From positions 4,865,423 to 4,929,422 of the forward strand of contig OY811986.1 in assembly GCA_963681505.1 (NCBI GenBank): a stretch of DNA of 64,000 nucleotides, written 5' to 3'. The notes under the pieces were generated by a model, which was given only the letters and a program-made list of their open reading frames with translations, did not search any database and was not told the DNA's origin. This DNA comes from Eunapius fragilis (Eukaryota; Porifera; Demospongiae; Spongillida; Spongillidae). Both the position numbers and the translations under genes were made by a program. Positions 1-12,800 of this stretch are shown piece by piece. How positions within the stretch are numbered: the first letter of the stretch is position 1; each line of letters begins with the position of its first letter.

Positions 1-3000
1 TACCGAGGCACCAACAGTGAATCCATTTGTCCTACCAACCTGGCAATCGGGTGATGTCAAACTTGAGAACGGTTCGTCGCCTGCAGATGGATTTGTAAAG
101 CTGTACCTGGACCTGCGCGATGGGACGGCCGCTTGGGGGACGGTCTGCGAACCAGTGAATAACTATGCGGCAACGGCCAACGTCATATGCAGACAGTTGG
201 GCTACATTGGGGTCGCAACAAATCCTTCGATCGCGACGGCAACCAAAGCAAAATGGAGGTAAATACGTCTACCCAGGACGCGGATGCAGGGTTTTGGGGC
301 GGGGGGGGGGGGGGGGAGGGTTACGGTTTTTTTGCAATCTACGCTGTTGCTGATTATTTCTAGTGAACGAGATGAAAACTCGTTGAAAATAAAACAACCC
401 TGCGTGCGAGGGAGCAGATGGCTTTGTACGCACAAAACACAGCCATTTCTTCGGTTTCGTCGCATTATTTAAAAACCACTTTCGTTGTAAAACAAGGGCC
501 TTGCCCGTTGTGATGTAGGGTGTGTGAAAGTAGGGTGTGGGAAAATCAGGGCAGATCCCATGCAGGGGCGGACGTACGAAGGGGGCGTGGCAGATAAAGA
601 GGGGTTATTATTTTATTCACAACTATCAATGCAGATTGGCTAATTTCCTGTTATGAGAATATTATCGAAGGTCCCAACCATAGATCCGCTACTGCCCATG
701 TGTATCCATGCATGTATCCATCATAAGTGTGGATGAAGCGATCCGTTTCCGCGATGAGAGCTATGTTCGAGGTACTAGTCAAAGGTTTTTGGCAAGCCCA
801 TCATTCAACAGGGTAGCTAGCGCTGCCACATTATTCCTTACACTTGCAAGGCTACATTATAGTCCAATCAATGCTGTCTATTCTGTTCCAGGGGCTGCGG
901 AAAATGTCACCTCGCCAGAGCGAAAAAATATTGTACAGTAGCGGCTCACGTATAAGGAAAACCACGCACCCGCGTATAACGAAAAATAATTACATTCATC
1001 TGGAAAAAAAGTAAGCTGTTACACCCATGTAGTGTTCTTAAGCCAACCCTCCGGATTGCTACTGCTACTCCACATAACGAAATTCAATGTCAATGAATTT
1101 GCAACTTGTTAACGTTGCTACCCCTCCGCCCCCTGAGAAAAGAAACTGTCCCGTATCTGAACGAGCGCATCTGCGTAACCATGAACGCTTCCTTCAACAA
1201 TTCAAGCGTTCAGGGTACGGAGATGCGTCCTTCAACAGTTCAAGCGTTCAGGGTACGGAGATGCGTTTGTTTAAACACGAAACAGATTTTTTTTCCCCAA
1301 ACGGGAGGGGGGGAGGGGGGGGGGGGGGGGGGAGGGAGGGAGGGCAATTCGCGATAGTTGGCATTCAGCAAATGTCATCCCCCCCCCCCTCCCGTTTGGG
1401 GAAAAAAAATCTGTTTCGTGTTTAAACAAACGCATCTCCGTACCCTGAACGCTTGAACTGTTGAAGGACGCATCTCCGTACCCTGAACGCTTGAATTGTT
1501 GAAGGAAGCGTTCATGGTTACGCAGATGCGCTCGTTCAGATACGGGACAGTTTCTTTTCTCAGGGGGCGTAGGGGTAGCAACGTTAACAAGTTGCAAATT
1601 CATTGACATTGAATTTCGTTATGTGGAGTAGCAGTAGCAATCCGGAGGGTTGGCTTAAGAACACTACATGGGTGTAACAGCTTACTTTTTTTCCAGATGA
1701 ATTTAATTCTTTTTCGTTATACGCGGGTGCGTGGTTTTCCTTATACGTGAGCCGCTACTGTACCACAATGCAATTTGAGGTCGATTTCCGTGGTATGGCT
1801 ATGTCAACAAAGCCATGCCTCCACACTACGTAAAACATATTCATTACGGTAGCGGCGAACCAATTATGGTTGACTTAATTTGCCGTTACAATAATGAAAT
1901 GTTTTATGTTAGTGTGGGCGACAGGGCTTTGTTGACGTAGCCGTACCACGGTAATCGACCTCACATTGCATAGTGGTACAATGAATAGATTTATTTTTTC
2001 CCTCCAGCGAGATGCCAACAGAGCAGCCCTGTTTAAGAAAAGACTTATCATCCAGAATTGATGACCATCAATTTGACCAGCTGTGCCTCATCTCCACCCT
2101 GGCCAACTGGGCTCGTCTTCTTTCAGTTGCATCGTGTCATGCTTCTTCATGGCTAGCTGTAATTCCATCAAGTGGTCTTAATCTTAGCTTGTATCCAGAC
2201 GAATTCCATGCAGGTTGCTTTAAAATGGTGGCTTGGGGTGGACACATCATCACAGCTATGTTGCCCTTACTGCCCTGACCACCAGCTGGATCCTCTTGGG
2301 CATCATGCTGTGACGTGCAAAGAGGGTGGTGATGTGGTGTTGCGCCACAACAGCTTAAGAGATGTTTTTGCCCCGTTTTGTCACAGGGCAAGGCTGGGTG
2401 GTCAGCTTGAGGTAGGTCATGGGTATGGGGGTGAAAGATCGCTCAGTAGGCCGGCAGACATCCTAGTGCCCAACTGGATGATTGGGAAGCCAGCTGCTTT
2501 TGACCTAACAGTGGTCTCTCCACTTAACTCCACTACATTGAATGAAGCGGGAGCCAGAAGTGGGTCAGCAGCTGGAAAGGCTGAAGTGCGCAAGCACAAT
2601 GCCAATGATGCCAAGTGCACAGAGTTGGGTTGGATCTGCATACCCTTGGCAGTAGAGACGTATGGTTGTTGGGGTGCGGACGCTCAGGATTCCATTTCTA
2701 GACTAGCTGCCCATCTGGCTTTGCAGTTGCAGTACAGCAAGTCAAAGGCCATTTCAAACATATACCAGAGACTGAACCTCACCCTAATTTGCTGCAATGC
2801 CAGAGCCTTGCTATCCCATGCTAGGTTTCTGCATTCAGAGGGCGAGGGCTATTCCTTTCATGTATTCTCTTGTAATCAGAATACATAATACAAATAAATA
2901 ATAATAATAATAATAATAAAATCTCACTAAAGAAGCCATTGAGGTGTTTTCAACTGTGGCATCACAACTGGCTATCCGGATTAATTCCACCAAGTCAAGA

Positions 3001-6000
3001 GCTCTGGCCACCCTCTATGGTCGTCTCAGCATGATTTTGGTACGGGCCAATGCTGGAGTTATTCTCCATACCTGCCATCATCTGCGTTTAATGACATTAT
3101 TTTGGACTTATGATAGTAAGATAAACATTAGTGTTATAGCTGTAGTTTTTAGTGGTTTTATGTGTAGACTTAATGCTAGACACGGCATTTAATACCAAAG
3201 ACTATTTCATTTTAAAAATCGTTTATAACTTGGTGCACACACCCTTGTTGACTATTATGATGTGGGAAGTTTTCATCCAACAATATCAAATACACCAGAT
3301 ACCTGAGGCTGCAACTACATGTATGGTACAATCGGCTACAATATATTAAGGGATTGGTTGTACATTGATTCCAATGCACAAAACGATGAAGTCATGTTAA
3401 TGCGTTGATTTGGAATAAACGGTTATATTCCTCCCATGCCTACAAAATACAAATACTGGAGGAATACCGTTCCTATTCCAATTTAAAGTAAATAAATGAG
3501 ATTCATGGTTTTGTGCATAAGAAATATGCTCTCACGTGACGTGCTTCTAAAACGCGTGAACCCACGCACGCATTGATAAATGAAAGCCATTAAGAATACA
3601 GGGATTGAAAACGGATATATACACATTGTGACGTCACGTTCCGTTAATGACCGTGCTTCGCATCGAATCCTTTGGTCGGCGTGTGAGCTGTTAAACATCC
3701 TTCTGTAGAGAGCTTCTTTCGGTGTTTTTTAGCCTATAACTGTGTGAGGACAGCCTCTTTGACATCAAAGAATCTTTTAACTATTCTTTTTACAGAGTTT
3801 CAGTTGAGCCAGCGAGCGATCGATCGTAGCTTGCGGGATTTTCCTGGACACAGGAAACATTCTGCGAGTTCCCATACAGATAATATTACGTACTTGGTAG
3901 TGTGGCGTAGTAACGTTCTGGAGTCCCTACGAAGGGTTCTGGCATTGTAAATCGTAAATATATGTCATATACCGATATCCAAAAAACTTACTTTTTGTGT
4001 ACTTTTCCCTGAAAAGTGATCAGGGTTCTAGAATATTTGAGGACATATATTGAATCAGAGATGCATATTGAGTGGCGTGATCAAAATTTCTTATGTGTTG
4101 TGCATGTGTTGTAGGAGCAAATGGCTCGCAAGTTCGTTTGGGTCGAAGCTCAGATATATATCCGTATTGAATGGAATTGCTCCACAAATGCCTCTTCTTA
4201 TTGTTAACCTTTTGGATAGCCGGATCGGGCACAAGTTTCTCAAATGTACCGACTATTTTCTCGGCAAAGCTCACAAAAGTGCCCTGGCCAGGGTACATAT
4301 TTTACGGAATCGTGAAATGCGGACGAATCCCGTAATCTTTACCGTTTCCAATCCCTGTATTCTATAATCTATGATGCTATTGATCTTACCTTTTTTATCA
4401 GATGGTAGTTCTGTTGGTAGTTCTAAGACCCTACGGCAATGCGTCATCTTTGGAGCAACTTTGCGACTGGACATCCTGGTCTCGTATTGAAAATGCTTAG
4501 CAAATTGGACAGTTTTTTTATACCGTCATGTACATAGCCGGCGGAGCCACCAGCAACTGCCTAGGTAGACTTTTAGTCTATAAAGTAAATAAATAAATAA
4601 ATAATCATTACCAATAATTTTCTGGACTCTGGCTGTCGCGCTCATAGGTCTTCTACTTTTCTGGTTCAGCCTCGACTGCTCATAGTTCATAGGCCTTCTT
4701 CTTTTCTGGATCAACCTCGTAGCTGTCGTGCTCATAGACCTTCTTTCTGGATTAGCCTAGCTCGTAGCTGACGCACTCATACTCCTTTTCTGGATCAGCC
4801 TTGTAGCTGCCGCCCTTCATTACTTTACAGCGAATCTCATGATGAGATTCGCTTTATATCGTGCTAAACTGGTAACTATTCATAAAGCGTAGGTGTGACC
4901 GTGTGACCTACCGTATGTCGGTGAATAGCATGCCAGATATATATGGTACAAGACATCCAACATGCATCTTAATAGGAGCTATACAATGATGACAAGTGAT
5001 AAAAACATTCTCTATGTGAGTAGAAGGTTTGTGGTATATAGGAATCAAAGGCTGTGGTGGTGTAAAAAGCAAGGGAACAAGGATTGTGATTGAAAAGGAA
5101 AAATGAAATAGACCTATATTAGCAGCATGTCGTCATGTTTAACTGTGTGTGCTAATATAGGTCTATTTTATTTTTCCTTTTCAATCACAATCCTTGTTCC
5201 CTTGCTTTTTACACCACCGCCGCCTTTGATTCCTATATACCACCAACCTTCTCGCATAGAGAATGTTTTTATCACTTGTTTCCTACATTTTTTGGTGGAT
5301 TTAGTATTGTATTTAGTTCTTGAAACTTATGTACCATGTAGCAAGAATGTCAAATGACAGTTTTATTTTAGAATCTCGTGGCCATGCAATTTTGTTAAGG
5401 TGTGGGTCTACCATTAAAACACACAGTATTATACTATGTAAACAATAAGTACAAGTATTTCATTCATAGCTAATAAAACCCAGGAGCGTGTCATCTTGTA
5501 TATCCTGGATCAGGATATACTGCTGTATATTCTGGACTAGGATGTATACTTCTGTATCCAGGATACACACCAGGTAGAGCAGGTGGAGCTAATCCTGCAG
5601 CTGGACATGGAACCACGCCTTGACCTGGATGTGGAGCAGGTGGAGCGACTCCTGGACCTGGACCTGGAACAGGGGATTTAAACAACCGTTAGTTAAAACA
5701 AATCCTCCACAGGCAAGCGAAGCCATATAATACATCAGACAAAGATTACATGTACCCACTGATCTCACGCAATTATCAGATAAACCATGCCACAATACGT
5801 CATCGTCAGCAACTTAGACACTATTATCAGATATAAATTATGCACCACAATACACATTAACATTATTACGAAATTGTTGTCAGCGAACAGCGTGCACACA
5901 TTTCAAACAGCACGGAGAGAGACGCAATATCTACCGCTGTAACTGTTGCATAAAATATTCCTTCCATTTTAGCGATACACTATACATGCTATAATTTATG

Positions 6001-6785
6001 TCCAGATTCAATTAACATTCATGGTGTAACGCACCTTCGGGTGGTCGGCTTTGTTGGTCCTTTCAGTAGCGCGCTTGACACCTTGTCGCGTCTTGTATTG
6101 CACTCGTTTGGCATATCTGTAGGTGTACGAGTGGCTAGTTGTTGCTGGGTTTTTTTTTTCAGTAAGGGCGGTGGTGTGGGGGAGACACATTCTAGTTGGA
6201 GCCTCTTGCTTCACATATATCTGCTAGTCTCGTCCCCAGACCCATATTCCCAACAGCTGCGGGTGGATTACATCACCGCTACGTGGAAAGTGGGTCTGGG
6301 AAATAAGAACGACGCACTTGTTCCGAGCGTCCTTCAATGTTTATGTCCAAAAATAGTACGGCAATCTAAATTTAGAACTAATCTCGCACAATTAGAACGC
6401 AATAAGCGCTATCATTTCCACTACGCGTGTTATCTATCGTTGCTTTTGGCCGTGCTGCTTCGGAGGACTGGGTGTGCTCTCCTCTCCCGTTTTCAGGCAG
6501 GATATTACAGAACTAGCTTGTAAGCAAGGCAAAAATTCCGATGAAGTGAAAGAGTTCTCGGAAGGTTACGCCTGTATTAGCTGTTTTCAAGCAGTCAGCA
6601 GATATGTAATGCAAATATCAGCTTGTGAACATGCTTTCTGTGTCACAGCCCGTGGAAGTGTTTGGAGAAGACAGCTGAAACAGTGTGTCACTTTAACCCT
6701 TTCCAACTCCTCCAAGTGCAATAACGAACAGCTCCATGACAACATTTTATTACCCCTATGGATAACCCACACATTCACACACACA

Positions 6786-6817
<32 letters not shown>

Positions 6818-9800
6818 GTTAAGGCTGCACACATATTGTGCCTACACACAACCTTTTCCTCCCTCTAGCGCTGATGCAGTCTCGGGATGTGATTCCTTAT
6901 ATCCATATCAGGCTCAGGAACTGGTGTTATCTCCTCATGTGAAGCGGCCAACTAAATAGGATTACAGGATGGCACACTATGCTTATGACCATAGCAGCAC
7001 AACACACACTACCATCTCGCCTAATACACCTTTCTCTCATAGGTCCATCTGCTTCACTGCTCGCTTGGAAAGCTGTGAACGTTTCTCCATAGAGGGTTGT
7101 GAGGAGGCAGGGTGAAGTCCTTGGGTGTGGCCAGTCCATACGTCTGCAAAGATCGCTCCAGTTCCGGGCATTCCTCAGGGGAGAAAATGGCCATGTATCG
7201 TATAAACCAGTCACATGGGTGCAAATCACTCACATGTGACCATTTATATGGTGCAAAGTATGGCACCGAAGGCACCCTTCTCCACGTTGTGCGCCCACAA
7301 TGGCATCCTTGTCCACGTTGTGCGCCCACAATGGCTGTCCACGTTGTGCGCCCACAATGGATGTCCACGTTGTGCGCCCACAATGGCTGTCCACGTTGTG
7401 TGCCCACATGCAATGGCTGTCCACGTTGTGCGCCCACAATGGCATCCTTGTCCACGTTGTGCGCCCACAATGGCGCCCTTGTCCATGTTGTGCGCCAGCC
7501 TAGCTCATCCTAGCCTTTGAACCGCACGCAAAAAAAACCTCCTCAATACGTGTATCTTGCTCGCACATTCCCACTTCGATGTCTAATTGAACCACACCTT
7601 CCACTTGAAATCAGGTAATCAGCAACTTTCATGTATTGTTTAGGTTACGTCAGCGTCATTACGTATATACACATCCGTCCCAATGTTTTGGGACGCTCGG
7701 AACAAGTGCGTCGTTCTTTTATTTCCCAGACCCACTTTCCACGTAGCGGTGATGTAATCCACCCGCAGCTCTTGGGAATATGGGTCTGGGGACGAGACTA
7801 TATATCTGCTGCAGACTGTATACCGTAGTATCTGATCCCGTATATAGTTCCATCGACAGAATTCGAAAGTTATGCTATATAAGACGCTATAGTATCGGAA
7901 CCTACGCGAGTAGGTTCCATATAGGAATCCTGCAGTATCATGAATGTCATTAAAACAACGTCACTCGCGTCTAGCGGGACAGCCAAGATGCGGGTCACTT
8001 CGCTCTTAGTCAATCGAGCAATATCAAAAAGGAGAACAGTTCTGCGTTATATCTGTGTCATAAGACGGTGTACTTTTAGAGAACAAAAATACTCGTCCCC
8101 ACCGTCCGTACCCAGCCCCACCTAAAATTTCTCCTCCGTCGTCGTCGTCGACTTCTTCTTCCTTCGGGATAACATAACTCACGACAGGAACGTTTGTAAA
8201 GCACGCCATGTGTACCAATCGCTTCAGGATGTGTCCGCATGTTATCTTCAGGTGTCTGTTAGACGCCTAACCGATCGGGCAATTAGCTAGTAGTACCTTA
8301 TTTGGTGTTGATATACAAATAGCACATTACATCAGCTATCATAATGTTCATGACGCACCAGTATAAAATAACCAGCGTTATCAAATTCGCTGGTTTTACC
8401 ATACAATCTCAAGGACAATTCTGATTCCACTCGAGCATCTAAAAGTGGAAAGATCCAGATGCTGCCAGATCTGCCAAACGTGCGTATGTCAAGCGCGGTA
8501 TCGAAAGGAACAACATAACGACCACCCAAAGATACGTTACGGCATCGATAAATGTTGGATTGATAAATTATGAGCATGCATGGTATATCGCTAAAATGGA
8601 AGGAATAGGTTACAGCGGTAGACACTGCGTCTCTCCGTTTTATAGTAATATGCGCTGTTTGAAATGTGTGTATAACGCCAAAGTTGCTTACGTCAGTTTG
8701 GTCATGTATTGTGGTACATGGTTTATCTGATTATAGCGTGAGATCAGTTTACTTAGAGTACATTTATCCTATGTATTATATGGCTTCGCTTTTAACCATA
8801 GCCAATCCTCTGCTCCTCAATGGAGATAGTCTGGGGACTAGTGCAATATTTGGTACACACCTCAACAGAATTGCAGATTCTAAAATAAACCTGTCATGAT
8901 CGCGCAAGTTGACGTTTATGCTACCTCATTCTATGCGTTTCAAGAACTTAATACAATACCAAATCCACCAGAAAAATTTAGGAAACAAGTAATAAAAACA
9001 TTCTCTACACGAGAAGGTTGGTGGTATATAGGAATCAAAGGTGATGATGGTGTAAAAAGCAAGGGAACAAGGCTTCTGATTGAAAAGGAATAGACCTATA
9101 TTAGCACGCACATTTAAGTATGACAACATGCTGCTAATATAGGTCTATTTCATTTTTCCTTTTCAATCAGAAGCCTTGTTCCCTTGCTTTTTACACCACC
9201 ATCACCTTTGATTTCTATATACCACCAACCTTCTCGTGTAGAGAATGTTTTTATTACTTGTAGAAATCAATTCGGTCAAACCAATTACATGCGATAGTGT
9301 CGGGTACTTACGTTTATGGTAGTTTTTGGCTTTCATTTCAAGCTGCATAACGAATGATAGAGTTAAGTTGAGAGTATAACGCACAGGCGTCATGCAGAAA
9401 ATGATACCTTGAATATTCGTCAGGAGCCTTCCTATAACGTTATCGCATATCACTGCTCCATTCCGTTTCTCAACCATTTGGCAATATGATTGGACATTTA
9501 TACATGGAGCCGTAGGGACCCTAAAAGGCCTCAGATGCTCTTAGATTCAGTGCGTATACCTCTTTCACAGCGTGCTAAGAATTTGAATCACGCCCATCAC
9601 ACGTGGCAATTATTAAATTTGTGCATTTAAAAATAGCTAGCTGATGTAATTGGGTATTTTTAACCGAATACCAAATGAGGTACTATTCGCTGTAGTTAAT
9701 TGCCCGTACAGTTAGTGTCTAACAGACACCCGAAGATAACCTGCGGACGCATCCTGAAGCGATTGGTACACTTGGCGTGCTTTACAAACGAAGGAAGAAG

Positions 9801-12800
9801 AATAAGAAGAAGAATAAGAAGACGACGGAGGAGAAATTTTAGGTGGGACTGGATACGGACGATGGGGACGAGTATTTTTGTTCTCTAAAAGTACACCGTC
9901 TTGTGACACAGATACAGCGCAGAACTGTTCTCCTTTTTGATATCGCTCGATTGTCACTAGGAGCGAAGTGACCCGATTCTTAAATGTCCCGCTGGACGTG
10001 AGTGACGTTTTAATAATGACATTCATGATACTGCAGGATTCCTATATGGAACCTACTCGCGTAGGTTCCGACATGTTATTTGGAATGAGGTACAAATTTA
10101 TTCCTGCATAACATCGATCATTAAAAGGTACAATTCCAACAATCCATTACATTTATGTGCACTTATGAGTCATTTTTTTGGAGAAGGTACATTGGGGCTG
10201 GTGGAAAATATACACATAGGAGTCAGTGTCACACAGACTCCACATGCATAAGGTCAGTCACCAATTATTTAAAACATTTTTATGGCATAATTTTCAAGCT
10301 AAGTGTAGTATCTATTTCTATTTAACGTTGTAACCTTGAACACAATAATTCTCTTTCAGTGTCTCTAGTAGTGATCCAGTTTGGCTGATCAACGAGTGGG
10401 GCTGCAAAAATAATCCAAATGCAAATCACATACTTCAATGTGTAACCCAAGATCAAATCAATACACAATCATCTTCGTGCGCCAATTTTTTGCAAATAAC
10501 ATGTGGTCAGTAAATCATATCTATTTTTAGGTCATTTGATTTAACATTTTCTCCCTTTCCTTTCTCCTTTCTGCCATACCAATTCCGGAAACCTACAAAC
10601 AAAATACCACCCGTCATCTTTCTAAAGATCAAACTTTTCCTACCATTGACAATTCTCTGAGGTTGTACCGCAGCCCTTTCTACACCAATGTAACCTCATT
10701 TGGAGCAGTGCAGATCTACATAAAAGCAGACCTTAGTTGGGGTTACATTACAGCAGGCACTACTCTTACTGCCTCACCATTCACAATGGTCGCAGCTGAC
10801 ACAGTATGCAGACAACTTGGTTACACAAATGCAGTTACTTACGGAAGGAACGTTACGTGAGTACTTCAGCACAGAGGTCCTTCCTTATTTTTAAAAAGGC
10901 TGCCATTATTATCTACACAGAAAAGATCCTTCAGATATTAATCCAAAGGCTTGGTTTCAGGGAAGCAATTGCAGTAACAGCAGGGTGCAGTCCTGTTTCT
11001 CCTGCTGCTATAACCCACCCTCTGTAGCATGTGACAAGTGTGATCTATCAGATGCAGTATTCATACAGTGCAGTAAGACCATTAAAATGCCTAATGCAAT
11101 AGGGAGCAATTCCTCTTCCTCCCCCTCCCCCCTCCTTCTCCTCATTCAGAATGTTTTATGATGTGTTATCTTAGTCACATGTTTCTTTACAGCATTCGAC
11201 ATAGGATCCATTGGTGTGAATCTACAACATGTAGGGTGGAACTGTAACAGCCAGTCCCCAGGCAATGACTTTTGTACAGGAGGAACACCAGGTTAGCTCT
11301 AGCAGCATGCTGTGGTGCTTAAGCAACACCACATGTTTGGCTGACACCATTGTGATGCTTAAGCAACACTACGTGTTTGGCTGAAACCCCTATACATGGA
11401 GCTTAAGTAAACCACATGCATGTTTGGCTGTTTCCTTGCTTGATGAATATAATTCTGTTATAGATTGTTTAAAGTAGTAATACTTTTACCACTAAATAAA
11501 AACATTACAGACATAAACAATTTTATAAAACTCCACACAATAATAATGTTAACTAATCACGCAACACAACGTTCCCAGAGAAACAATCTCCAGTGGCTGG
11601 CACCAGGGATCTCATCAGTATGGCTTTAGCATTAGACCGGACGAGGATGATACCAAGTTTGCCATACAAGTTGGACAGGATCATCGATTTTGGTTTGTTT
11701 GTAGTGATGGCAATCCGGGAAGCAATAAAGGAGAATGTATTGCATGCTTCAGCTCCCCATGCTCTGTACGATTCTACGGTTAAGGGAGTGCATAGCCACC
11801 CTAGTTCAGAGCACTTAGCATCATACTTGGAATGTTTACGCACCTCTGCAGCTTTGGCTGCCCTACCTGCTGAGGTTCCCGCTTATGAAATAATTGGGGG
11901 ATTAAGCGGTGAAGTAACAGTGATATCGTAAGCAGCACTAGCAGTAACACTGGGATTAGAGACCAGTATATCAGCTGGACGAGTAAGGGCTATGTCCTTA
12001 CCTAAACTACCATCTACTTCCAAGCGAACTGAAAGGGATGCCTGGCGGCAGGCGTCATAGATTGCATTGTGCAACAGATTGTGGCAGTTAGTCACATCCC
12101 CCCACGCTTGCAGGTGACACTATGGTGACACAATGGGTCCAGCAAGCATGCTCTCTGGGCATAGTGGGCAAGTCTGAGGAATGGCATTAATTTCAGAATG
12201 AGGATTTAAACCCAACCACCATTTGACTGCAATGTTGAGCTCACATGGGTTGAGGTGAAGTCCTATGACTTCCAAAGGGACGACTGAGAGCCAGGCAGAG
12301 GCGTGAGGGGAGGACACTGAGAGAAGTCGTGCTTTGTTAGTACAGGACATGGAGTTGTAAAGGCTAGCAAACTGAGTCTTGTATTACATCTGAAAGGTGT
12401 CGCTGTGAAGGTGGGTTGGACAGCAGAGAGTGGACTGAAACAGCTTCAGAAAGTGGAACACAGTTGTTGAATAAAGTGATTGAGCTGGTGAGATGGGAGT
12501 GGGATGGGGTGGCTGAGTCAGAACGGCATAGTAAAGAGATGAAGGCAGCCGGGGTGTGGAGGGAGAGGGGACGCAATCCTAGGCCACCTCTATGTGGGCT
12601 CAGTTATTATTTTTTACTGACTCTGGATTGTCCTGGCAACAGACTTGACTGCTCTTGATGACACTTTTACTGGCGTAGGCTTATCATGATAGCAGGCTTT
12701 TGGTAAGCCTTCTTACTTTTAGGATTGTTCTTATAGTGGTTCCTGTCGCAAGCCTTTCTTTCATGAGCTTCCAGAAAATAGTTGATTGATTCCCGCCAAT

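Larger units (their letters stand above)
4993..9261. repeat. large interrupted inverted duplication
   Basis: Segments of 4993-6335 recur in reverse complement within 7688-9261: the hairpin MITE with its flank (5260-5345 vs 8930-9010), 5700-5810 vs 8700-8800, 5880-5990 vs 8560-8670, and 6225-6335 vs 7688-7800. Indels separate the blocks. The largest is the arm of another foldback element (7897 to about 8312) inserted in the right half. The centre (6336-7687) holds a CA repeat and a minisatellite. Confidence 0.7.

Noticed and set aside
1087-1609. Identical proteins encoded on opposite strands
   Set aside because: A consequence of the inverted arms of the foldback MITE; no evidence of selection on the frame.
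6041-6959. Two overlapping frames of about 160 codons
   Set aside because: Cover parts of an inverted duplication and a CA repeat; no domain and no conservation of frame in the duplicate.
7282-7497. Possible CRISPR-like array
   Set aside because: Spacers are a few bases and nearly identical, the genome is eukaryotic, and no cas-like genes are present.
7054-7520. Several overlapping frames of over 100 codons rich in Cys, Val and Arg
   Set aside because: Read from the 7282-7497 minisatellite on both strands; no non-repeat domain.
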